From positions 62,001 through 126,000 of the forward strand of contig JAXLQV010000004.1 in the NCBI GenBank assembly GCA_046331465.1: a DNA stretch of 64,000 nucleotides. Reading direction: 5' to 3'. The notes under the pieces are model-generated. The model saw only the letters and a program-made list of their open reading frames with translations, had not been told where the DNA came from and ran no database searches. Shown in pieces: positions 31,599 to 39,040 of this stretch (position 1 is its first letter; each line of letters starts with the position of its first letter). The DNA comes from UBA5066 sp046331465 (lineage in GTDB: Bacteria; Acidobacteriota; Thermoanaerobaculia; UBA5066). The position numbers were made by a program, and so were the translations under genes.

Positions 31599-33803
31599 AT
31601 GCGGACGTCGATCGCGCGGCTCGCGGCGCTCCTCGCGGCGGGGCTTCTCGTCCTGCCTCTTTCCCGCTGCGCGCGGCAGGCTCCCCGGCCCCCGGACCTC
31701 CGCTTCCCGAACGCCCCGGTCGTCCTGGTCGTCGTCGACACGCTCCGCTCCGACCGCCTTCCGTTCTACGGGTACGTGTCCGGTGCGACGCCCGCCCTCT
31801 CGGCGCTCCGTGAGGATTCGATCCTCTTCGAGAGCGCGTGGAGCCCCGTCCCGCTGACGCTCCCGGCGCACAGCTCGCTCTTCACGGGCGTGCCTCCGGG
31901 CGTCCACCGGGTCCTCGACAACGGCGGCTACCGGCTCGGCCCGTCGCTCCCGACGCTCGCCGGGATCCTGAAGGGCCAGGGCTACGCGACGGGGGGCGCG
32001 GTCTCCTGCGTCATCCTCGCGGGCGCCACCGGCATCTCGCGGGGCTTCGACTTCTGGGAAGACCGGATCGAGCCCGAGGCCCCGGGTCTCGCCGCGAACC
32101 GGGTCCAGCGGCCCGGAGCCGAGACGGCGAAGCTCCTCTCGGGGTGGCTGGGCTCGACGAAGGGCGACCGAGTCTTCGCCTTCCTCCACCTCTTCGAGCC
32201 CCACGCGCCGTACGAGCCCCCCGAGCCCTTCCGGAGCCGTCTCGCGGACCCGTACGACGGCGAGGTCGCGACGGCGGACGCGGCGGTGGGCGCGTTCCTC
32301 GACGACCTGAAGCGTCGCGGGCTCTACGAGAAGTCGCTCGTCGTCTTCCTCTCGGACCACGGCGAGGGGCTGGGCGACCACGGCGAGGAAGAGCACGGGG
32401 TCTTCCTCTACCGCGAGGCGATCCAGGTCCCGCTCCTCGTGAAGCTCCCGTCGGCGAAGGCGGGGGAGAAGCCGCCCCTCGCGGGCTCGCGCGTCGCGAC
32501 GCCCGTGCAGCTCCTCGACGTCTTCCCGACGATCGCGACGGCGGTGGGCGTCCCGGGGTTCGTTCCGGCGCCCGGCAGCGTCTCGCTCGTCCGACTCGCG
32601 GCGGGCGAACCGGCGACCCCGCGGAGGCTCCTCGCGGAGACGTTCTTCCCGCGGATCCGGTTCGGGTGGAGCGAGCTGAGGTCGCTCCTCGACGGGAAGT
32701 GGCACTACATCGAGGCGCCGCGGCCGGAGTTCTACGACCTCGAGACCGACGCGGGAGAGAAGAAGAACCTCGCCACCGAGAAGCCCGGCCCGCTCCGGGA
32801 GATGAAGGTCGAGCTGGAGAAGCGGGCCAGCCCGTTCGTCGCGCCGGCGCCCGTCGGCGAGGAGGAGGCGAAGAAGCTCGCGTCGCTCGGCTACGTCACG
32901 ATGACCACGGCGGCCGGCGGTGGCCTCGCCGACCCGAAGGACGAGATCGAGACGCTCGGCCTCCTCAAGCAGGGGCTCGGCCTCGCGAAGGGGGGGCGCG
33001 TGCCGGAGAGCGTCGAGGTTCTCAAGAGGCTCCTCGATCGGAACCCGCGGATCGTCGACGCCTGGGAGGCCTATGCGCAGGGCCTCGCCCGCCTCGGGCG
33101 GGCGGACGAGGCGATCGCGGCGGCGAGGAAGACGGTCGAGCTCTCGCCCCCGGACCGGACGAACTACCTCGTCTCCGTCGCGAACCTCTGCCTGACGGTC
33201 GGCCGGCCCGAAGACGCGATCCGGAACGCCGACCTCGCGATCGCGCGGGGCGACACGGGCGGGCACGAGGTGAAGGCGCGGGCGTTCCTCGCCAAGGGGG
33301 ACCTCGACGCGGCCGAGAGGGCGGCCCGGAAGTCGATCGAGACGGGCGGCGCCCGGAAGCGCTCCTGGCTCGTCCTCGCGACCGTGGAGGCGAGCCGCGG
33401 GAACTTCGCGGAGGCGCTCCGGATCACCGACGACCTGAAGGCGAAGGTCGGGGAGCAGGGGCTCGCCGACCTGATCGGCTATCACTTCCTCCGCGGAAAC
33501 GTCCTCGGGCGGCTGAATCGCTGGCCGGAGGCCGAGGCCGAGCTCGTCGCGGAGACGCGGCACTTCCCGCAGTACCTCCCCGCCTGGCAGTCCCTCGCGT
33601 TCGTCTACGCGAGCCGCGGAAGAGTCCCCGAAGCGAAGAAGCTCGTCGAGGAGATGGTCGCATCGGTCGGGACGCCGCAGGCCTACGCGGTGGCGGTCGA
33701 GCTGCTCGCGAGAATGGGGAACGCGCCGGGTGCCGAGCGCGTGCGGGCGGAGGCGCTGCGGAAGTTCCCCGGGATGGCCGGGAAGACGGGTGCGGCACGC
33801 TGA
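31599..33803 (+). CDS. Sulfatase/alkaline-phosphatase-superfamily lipoprotein with TPRs (paralogue 3)
   Basis: The protein has 734 residues. A signal peptide ends at LSRC (Cys24). Catalytic motifs are VVVDTLRSDRL (Asp47), PLTLPAHSSLFTG (Thr87; the usual Ser is Ala90, then His91), LFEPHAPYEPPEPF and SDHGEGLGDHGEEEHG. The C-terminal half is TPR-like (VDAWEAYAQGLARLGRADEAIAAARKTVELSP). It is the first of two tandem paralogues behind receptor 4; its stop is 71 bp before the next start. The start is supported by the TATCCT box; there is no Shine-Dalgarno sequence. The biochemical role is unknown. Confidence 0.87.
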   Translation: MRTSIARLAALLAAGLLVLPLSRCARQAPRPPDLRFPNAPVVLVVVDTLRSDRLPFYGYVSGATPALSALREDSILFESAWSPVPLTLPAHSSLFTGVPPGVHRVLDNGGYRLGPSLPTLAGILKGQGYATGGAVSCVILAGATGISRGFDFWEDRIEPEAPGLAANRVQRPGAETAKLLSGWLGSTKGDRVFAFLHLFEPHAPYEPPEPFRSRLADPYDGEVATADAAVGAFLDDLKRRGLYEKSLVVFLSDHGEGLGDHGEEEHGVFLYREAIQVPLLVKLPSAKAGEKPPLAGSRVATPVQLLDVFPTIATAVGVPGFVPAPGSVSLVRLAAGEPATPRRLLAETFFPRIRFGWSELRSLLDGKWHYIEAPRPEFYDLETDAGEKKNLATEKPGPLREMKVELEKRASPFVAPAPVGEEEAKKLASLGYVTMTTAAGGGLADPKDEIETLGLLKQGLGLAKGGRVPESVEVLKRLLDRNPRIVDAWEAYAQGLARLGRADEAIAAARKTVELSPPDRTNYLVSVANLCLTVGRPEDAIRNADLAIARGDTGGHEVKARAFLAKGDLDAAERAARKSIETGGARKRSWLVLATVEASRGNFAEALRITDDLKAKVGEQGLADLIGYHFLRGNVLGRLNRWPEAEAELVAETRHFPQYLPAWQSLAFVYASRGRVPEAKKLVEEMVASVGTPQAYAVAVELLARMGNAPGAERVRAEALRKFPGMAGKTGAAR

Positions 33804-33858
33804 CGCTGCGGGGTCCGGAGCCCGGCCGTTGGCGCTCGGGCGGCGCGCGGCCCTCGGC

Positions 33859-33864
33859 TATGCT
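33859..33864 (+). promoter_or_regulatory. -10 box TATGCT of paralogue 4
   Basis: It ends exactly 11 nt before the ATG at 33875. This favours that start over the in-frame ATG at 33860, which lies inside the box. Confidence 0.5.
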
Positions 33865-33874
33865 CGCCCGAAGC

Positions 33875-36106
33875 ATGGAACGCCGGAGGGAGAGCGTCGA
33901 GAGAAACGTGGGGCTCCGGGGCACCCTCGCGGCGTCCCTCGCCGCGGCCCTCCTCCTCGCCCTCCTCGGCCCGGCCTGCCGCCGTGCGGCCCCGCCCGCG
34001 GGCGCCTTGCCCGCCGCCACCTTCCCGAACGCCCCGGTCGTCCTCGTCTCGATCGACACTCTCCGCTCCGACCGCCTCCCGGCGTACGGCTACACAAAGG
34101 TGAAGACGCCGAACCTCGACCGCTTTGCGGCGGACGCGTGGCTCTTCGAGAAGGCGTGGGCGCCGACGCCGATGACGCTCCCGTCGCACACGACGATGCT
34201 GACGGGGATGCTCCCGCCCGAGCACGGCGTGCGGAACAACTCGGGCTTCGTCTTCCGTGGCGAGGCGCATCCGAGCCTCCCGAGGCTCCTGAAGGCGCAG
34301 GGCTACGCGACCGGGGCCGCGGTCTCGACCTACGTCCTCCGGCACGAGACGGGGCTCGGCCCGCTCTTCGACTGGTACGAGGACTCCCTCCCGACGAACC
34401 CCGGCGTCGCGACCGTCCGCTACCAGCGGCCAGGCTCGACGACGCTCGCGTTCGCGAAGGAGTGGGTCTCTGCGCACGCGGGCGGGCCGTTCTTCCTCTT
34501 CTTCCACATCTTCGAGCCTCACGTTCCGTACGAGCCGGCCGAGCCGTTCCGCACCGAGTACGGCGCGACGTACGAGGGGGAGGTGGCGACGGCCGACGCG
34601 ATCGTCGGGGCGCTCCTCGACCACCTCCGGTCGCTCGGCCTCTACGAGAAGGCGATCGTCGTCGTCACGTCGGACCACGGCGAGGGGCTCGGCGACCACG
34701 GCGAGCAGCAGCACTCGTTCCTCCTCTACCGCGAAGCGATCCAGGTCCCGCTCCTCGTCAAGCTCCCGGGGAGCCGCGGCGGGGGAACGCGCGTCGCAGC
34801 GCCGGTCCAGCTCGCCGACATCCTCCCGACGGTCGTCACCTCGCTCGGCCTCCCGGTCCCCGCGGGGGTGAGCGGCACGTCGCTCTTCGCCGCGGCAGAG
34901 AAGGGGGCGGCCGCGAGGAGGATCTACGGCGAGACGCTCGCCCCGCGCCTCCAGCTCGGGTGGGCCGACCTGAGGAGCGTCCTCGACGTTCGCTGGCACT
35001 ACATCCACGGCCCGCGCCCCGAGCTCTACGACCACGTCGCCGACCCGGGCGAGAAGAACGACCTCGTGAAGACCGAGCAGGCGGCCGCGGCGAACCTCGC
35101 GCGCGAGCTGCTTCGCTTTCCCCGCGGGGACGAGAAGCCGGCGGCCGAGGACGCGGAGACGCTGAAGAAGCTCGCCGCGCTCGGCTACATCGGCGGCCCG
35201 CGCGAGCGGGGCGACGGGGCGAGCCTCCCGAACCCCGTCGACAACATGGGGAACCTCCGGCGGATGGAGGAGGGGTGGCGCCTCGCCTCGGAAGGGAAGA
35301 CGCAGAAGGCGATCGAGCACCTCGCGACCGTCGTGGCCGAGAGCCCCGGGATGACTGAGGCGTGGGTGAAGCTCGCCGAGCTCCAGGCCGACGCGGGGCG
35401 CGACGACGAGGCCGCCGCGAGCTATCGCGTGGTCCTCGACCGCTCGCCGGTGCCGCAGCCCGACCTCGCCGTCGCGCTCGGATTCGTCGAGCTGCGCCGC
35501 AAGCGCCTCGACGAGGCCGAGAAGCTCGGGCGCGGGGCGCTCGCGACGCTCCCCGGGAAGGCGCACCTCCTCCTCTCGCGCGTCGCGCTCGCGCGGAACG
35601 ACCTCGCGGCGGCCGAGCGCGAGGCGGCGGCCGCGGCGGGGGAGGCCGACCCTCAGCCGTCGGCGATCCTCGCGCTCGCGGAGGTGAAGGCGAAGGCGGG
35701 GCGGCCGGCCGAAGCGCTCGCCGACGTCGACCGCGCGGCCGCCCGCGCGAAGGAGCTCCGCCTCCCGCCCGTCTGGAACCTCGAGGGCGTCCGCGGCGAC
35801 GCGCTCGCGCGGTTGAACCGGCTCGCCGAGGCCGAGTCCGCGTTTCGCGCCGAGGTCGCGGCCTTCCCGTCGAACACGCAGGGCTGGACGAGCCTCGCCG
35901 TCCTCCGCTTCCTGCAGGGAGACCGGTCCGGCGTCGACCGTCTCCTCGAGGAGATGTACCGGGCGACCCCGACGCCGAAGACCGCCCTCCTCGCCGCGAG
36001 CACGTTCGAGTCGCTCGGAGACAGGGGGAAGGCGGCGGCGTGGAGGGGGCGGGCCGAAAGAAGAGGCGCCCCGGTTTCCCGGGGCGCCTCGAACGGACCG
36101 AAATAG
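33875..36106 (+). CDS. Sulfatase/alkaline-phosphatase-superfamily lipoprotein with TPRs (paralogue 4)
   Basis: The protein has 743 residues. A basic N-terminus and hydrophobic stretch end at LGPAC (Cys35). Motifs are VSIDTLRSDRL (Asp61), TPMTLPSHTTMLTG (Thr101, His105), IFEPHVPYEPAEPF and SDHGEGLGDHGEQQHS. It is the most divergent of the four: the segment after the active site (RHETGLGPLFDWYED) lacks the SGIxRGFDFWED seen in the other three. TPRs occupy about residues 450-730. The gene's last 15 codons contain a perfect 12-bp hairpin. The start at 33875 is chosen from the -10 spacing. It ends the receptor/phosphoesterase array and converges with aceA. Confidence 0.86.
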   Translation: MERRRESVERNVGLRGTLAASLAAALLLALLGPACRRAAPPAGALPAATFPNAPVVLVSIDTLRSDRLPAYGYTKVKTPNLDRFAADAWLFEKAWAPTPMTLPSHTTMLTGMLPPEHGVRNNSGFVFRGEAHPSLPRLLKAQGYATGAAVSTYVLRHETGLGPLFDWYEDSLPTNPGVATVRYQRPGSTTLAFAKEWVSAHAGGPFFLFFHIFEPHVPYEPAEPFRTEYGATYEGEVATADAIVGALLDHLRSLGLYEKAIVVVTSDHGEGLGDHGEQQHSFLLYREAIQVPLLVKLPGSRGGGTRVAAPVQLADILPTVVTSLGLPVPAGVSGTSLFAAAEKGAAARRIYGETLAPRLQLGWADLRSVLDVRWHYIHGPRPELYDHVADPGEKNDLVKTEQAAAANLARELLRFPRGDEKPAAEDAETLKKLAALGYIGGPRERGDGASLPNPVDNMGNLRRMEEGWRLASEGKTQKAIEHLATVVAESPGMTEAWVKLAELQADAGRDDEAAASYRVVLDRSPVPQPDLAVALGFVELRRKRLDEAEKLGRGALATLPGKAHLLLSRVALARNDLAAAEREAAAAAGEADPQPSAILALAEVKAKAGRPAEALADVDRAAARAKELRLPPVWNLEGVRGDALARLNRLAEAESAFRAEVAAFPSNTQGWTSLAVLRFLQGDRSGVDRLLEEMYRATPTPKTALLAASTFESLGDRGKAAAWRGRAERRGAPVSRGASNGPK
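36062..36089. terminator. perfect 12-bp hairpin inside the 3' end of paralogue 4
   Basis: GAGGCGCCCCGG (36062-36073) pairs perfectly with 36078-36089 around TTTC. It precedes the stop of the plus-strand gene and follows the stop of aceA on the minus strand by about 55 bp, so it can end both transcripts. Confidence 0.65.
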
Positions 36107-36142
36107 GGCGCGAGCGCCGCCTCCGCCCTGCGGAGGGACGTC

Positions 36143-37429
36143 TCAGTGCTTGTCGAACTGCTCCTCTTCCGTGGAGCCCTTGAGCGCCGCGGTCGCGACC
36201 TCGCCGCCGGCGACCGTCTGCTGGATCTGGTCGAAGTAGCCGGCGCCGACGAAGCGCTGGTGCTTGACGGCCTTGAAGCCCCACTCGCGCTCCATCTGGA
36301 ACTCCTCCTCCTGGAGGCTCACGAAGGCCGACATGCCGGTCTTCGCGTAGTTGTAGGCGAGCTTGAACATCGAGGCGTTGAGCGTGTGGAAGCCGGCGAG
36401 CGTGATGAACTGGAACTTGTAGCCCATCTCGCCGAGCTCCTCCTGGAACGCGGCGATCTCCGAGTCGGAGAGCTTCTTCTTCCAGTTGAACGACGGCGAG
36501 CAGTTGTAGGCGAGGATCTTCCCCGGGAACTTCTCGTGGACGCCCTGGGCGAACGCGCGGGCCTCGCCGATGTCGGGCGTCGAGGTCTCGCACCAGACGG
36601 CGTCGACGTAGGGCGCGTAGGCGCAGGCGCGGGCGACCGCGTACTCCATGCTCCCCTTGACGATGAAGAAGCCGTCGGAGGTCCGCTCGCCGGTCAGGAA
36701 CTCCTGGTCGACCTTGTCGACGTCGCCGCGGATGAGGTTCGCGCCGAGCGAGTCGGTCCGGCCGATGAGGACGGTCGGGACGCCGAGGACGTCGGCCGCG
36801 AGGCGCGCCGCGATGAGCTTGCTGATGAAGTCGTGGATCGGGACGAGGACCTTGCCGCCCATGTGGCCGCACTTCTTGAGCGAGGAGAGCTGGTCCTCGA
36901 GGTGGATGCCGCCCGCGCCCGCCTCGATCATCGACTTGATGAGCTCGAAAGTGTTCAGCGGGCCGCCGAAGCCCGCCTCGGCGTCGGCGACGATCGGCGC
37001 GAAGTAGTAGATGTCGCTCTTCCCCTCCATGTGCTGGATCTGGTCGGCGCGCATGAGGGCGTTCGTGATCCGGCGGATGACGGTGGGGACGCTCGTCACC
37101 GGGTAGAGGCTCTGGTCGGGGTACATCGTGAGCGCGTCGTTCGCGTCGCCCGCGACCTGCCAGCCCGACATGTAGATCGCCTTGAGTCCGGCCTGCACCT
37201 GCTCGACGGCCTGGTTGCCCGTCAGCGCGCCGAGGGAGCGGACGAACTTCTCGGTGTGGAGGAGGTTCCAGAGCCGCTCGGCGCCCATCCGGGCGACCGG
37301 GTAGTCGATCTGGATCGTCCCGCGCAGGCGGTCGACGTCGGCGGCGCTGTACGGGCGAACGATCCCGCGCCACCTGAGGTCGTTGGACCAGGACCGCTCG
37401 AGCTCGGGGATGGACTGGCTTCGGTACAT
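36143..37429 (-). CDS. aceA: Isocitrate lyase
   Basis: The product splits isocitrate into glyoxylate and succinate in the glyoxylate shunt (cytoplasm). It has 428 residues with the catalytic loop KKCGH (Cys187) and the family blocks GALTGNQAV, SGWQVAGDAN, MYPDQSLYP, ADAEAGFGGPLN, IHLEDQ, GRTDSLGANL, WCETSTPD and YNCSPSFNW. From the ATG at 37429 the N-terminus (MYRSQSIPELERSW) aligns with E. coli AceA, and GAGGAGG lies 6 nt upstream. An in-frame ATG at 37456, 8 nt from a TAAAGT -10 box, would add nine residues by leaderless initiation. Malate synthase is not in this window. The gene suggests growth on acetate or fatty acids. Confidence 0.96.
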   Translation of the reverse strand: MYRSQSIPELERSWSNDLRWRGIVRPYSAADVDRLRGTIQIDYPVARMGAERLWNLLHTEKFVRSLGALTGNQAVEQVQAGLKAIYMSGWQVAGDANDALTMYPDQSLYPVTSVPTVIRRITNALMRADQIQHMEGKSDIYYFAPIVADAEAGFGGPLNTFELIKSMIEAGAGGIHLEDQLSSLKKCGHMGGKVLVPIHDFISKLIAARLAADVLGVPTVLIGRTDSLGANLIRGDVDKVDQEFLTGERTSDGFFIVKGSMEYAVARACAYAPYVDAVWCETSTPDIGEARAFAQGVHEKFPGKILAYNCSPSFNWKKKLSDSEIAAFQEELGEMGYKFQFITLAGFHTLNASMFKLAYNYAKTGMSAFVSLQEEEFQMEREWGFKAVKHQRFVGAGYFDQIQQTVAGGEVATAALKGSTEEEQFDKH

Positions 37430-37463
37430 GAACGCCTCCTCGTCGTAGGTCGACATCGAAGAG

Positions 37464-37469
37464 ACTTTA
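37464..37469 (-). promoter_or_regulatory. -10 box TAAAGT of aceA
   Basis: On the minus strand, TTGTGC, 18 bp and TAAAGT lie just before the two candidate starts of aceA. The expected transcription start is at about 37457. Confidence 0.4.
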
Positions 37470-37569
37470 TCCGATTTCTGCAACGCAGCACAACGGACCG
37501 GCGCCTGTCAAATCCGGAGAGGAAGGGGCGGCACGGCGCCGGCACGACGGGCGAGGCGGCGAGCCTCCG

Positions 37570-38874
37570 CTAGGACCGGGCGGCCTCCGCGACGACGGCG
37601 CGGACGCGCGGGAGCGCCCTGCGGACGTCCTCGACGGAGACCGATCCGACGGAGATCCGGAACCAGCCGCTCTCCTCCCGGAGGCCGAAGGCCTGGAAGG
37701 GGACGGCGCCGAAGCCCGCCTCGCGGAGGAGCAGCTCGCGGACGTCCTCGTTCGTGGCGAGCGTCGCCCCGCGGAACGTCCTGCCGACGAGGCCGAACTT
37801 CACCGAGAGGTAGATCGCCCCCTGCGGCTCGACGGCGTAGACCGGGAGGCCCGAGGCGCGCATCTCCGAGAAGCCGGCGTAGAGGAGGTCGAGCCGCTCC
37901 TTCACGGCGCCGTTCATCCGGGCATGGAAGGCGTGGATCTCGCCGGCCCGGCCGAGGAACGCGGCCGTCGCGACCTGCTCGGGCTTCGGCGCCCACGCCC
38001 CGACGTGCCCGAGGATGTCGGCCATCCGGCTCCGGATCACCGGGGGCATCAGCCCCCACCCGACGCGGAGCCCCGTGGCGCAGAACGACTTCGAGATCGC
38101 GTCGAGGAGGATCGTGTAGGGGGCGAGCTCGGGGAGGAGCCCGACGGGCGTCACGTGGCGGGAGGAGCTGAACGTGAGCGTCCAGTAGACCTCGTCGAAC
38201 GCGAGGTAGAGCGGCCGCTTCCCGCGCCAGGCGCGGTGGCGGTTCTCGGCGAGGACGAGCTCGCCGAGCCTCCGGAGCTCCTCGGGGTCGATCACCGTGC
38301 CGGTCGGGTTCGCGGGGGAGTTGAGGACGAGGAGCCGCGCGTTCCCGAGGTGCGGGGCGAGCTGCCCGGCGGTCGGGAAGAAATTCGACGAGGCGTGGAC
38401 CGGGATCTCGACCGCGTGCCCGCCGGCGAGGTGGACGTAGTGGTCGTTGTTCCACGAAGGGACCGGGTAGACGACGACGTCGCCGGCGTCGAGGAGCGTC
38501 CTGTAGATGCCGTAGAGGAGGGGCCGCGCCCCGGCGGTGACGAGGACGCCGTCGACCGGGTAGTCGAGCCCCTGCTCGCGCCGGTAGTACTCCACGATCG
38601 CCTGCCGGAGCGGGAGGATCCCGTCCGAGGCGGGGTAGTTCGTCTGGCCCGCGGTGAGCGCCCGGCGGACCTCCTCGTCGAGGGCCGCAGGAATGGGGAA
38701 GAACTCCGGGTCGAAGTCGCCGACCGTCAGGTTGCAGACGTCCTCGCCCCGGGCCTTCATCTCGCGGATCTCGGCCGCGATCTTCAGGATGATCGAGCCG
38801 TGGACCCCCCGGGCGAGGGCGGAGAGAGAGGCCCCGGACTCGGGCGCCGGCGAGAAGCGGAGCGGGGTGGTCAT
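37570..38874 (-). CDS. Class I/II pyridoxal-phosphate aminotransferase
   Basis: The protein has 434 residues of fold-type I. Markers are NYPASDGILPLRQAI, VTAGARPLLYGIYRTLLDAGD (cofactor phosphate region), NSPANPTG, AFDEVYWTL (Asp227) and DAISKSFCATGLRVGW with Lys262 as the Schiff-base residue. The sequence resembles aspartate/aromatic-type aminotransferases, but the substrate cannot be fixed; TFSSSRHVTP in place of the common F.G..H.S loop suggests an unusual side-chain pocket. The start ATG at 38874 has a TACACT -10 box 12 nt upstream and no ribosome site. The gene is divergent from the GH44 gene and upstream of aceA on the same strand. Confidence 0.9.
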   Translation of the reverse strand: MTTPLRFSPAPESGASLSALARGVHGSIILKIAAEIREMKARGEDVCNLTVGDFDPEFFPIPAALDEEVRRALTAGQTNYPASDGILPLRQAIVEYYRREQGLDYPVDGVLVTAGARPLLYGIYRTLLDAGDVVVYPVPSWNNDHYVHLAGGHAVEIPVHASSNFFPTAGQLAPHLGNARLLVLNSPANPTGTVIDPEELRRLGELVLAENRHRAWRGKRPLYLAFDEVYWTLTFSSSRHVTPVGLLPELAPYTILLDAISKSFCATGLRVGWGLMPPVIRSRMADILGHVGAWAPKPEQVATAAFLGRAGEIHAFHARMNGAVKERLDLLYAGFSEMRASGLPVYAVEPQGAIYLSVKFGLVGRTFRGATLATNEDVRELLLREAGFGAVPFQAFGLREESGWFRISVGSVSVEDVRRALPRVRAVVAEAARS

Positions 38875-38885
38875 GACCGGGACGG

Positions 38886-38891
38886 AGTGTA
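38886..38891 (-). promoter_or_regulatory. -10 box TACACT of the aminotransferase gene
   Basis: A TANNNT box lies 12 nt before the ATG, giving a leader of about 5 nt or less. Confidence 0.35.
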
Positions 38892-38949
38892 GCCGAGGGG
38901 TCCGGCGTGCCCGCCCGACGCCCCGGGGCGCTCCGCAGAGGGTGTCGGA

Positions 38950-38971
38950 TAGAATCTTGAGAATCAGATTC
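38950..38971 (+). promoter_or_regulatory. -10 box and inverted repeat upstream of the GH44 gene
   Basis: TAGAAT (38950-38955) overlaps an inverted repeat GAATCT-N8-AGATTC (38952-38971). The repeat would cover the -10 and the start site, as expected for a repressor operator. The ATG follows 70 bp later. Confidence 0.4.
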
Positions 38972-39040
38972 AATTGACGGTACCGGCGACGCCCCTTCGC
39001 GCGGGTCGTCGCGTTCGTCTCCCGGCGCGAGGAGGCCCCC

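Noticed and set aside
15980..36106. Annotation of the four lipoproteins as true sulfatases, implying sulfated-polysaccharide use
   Set aside because: The formylglycine Cys/Ser is Thr in every copy and no maturase gene is seen.
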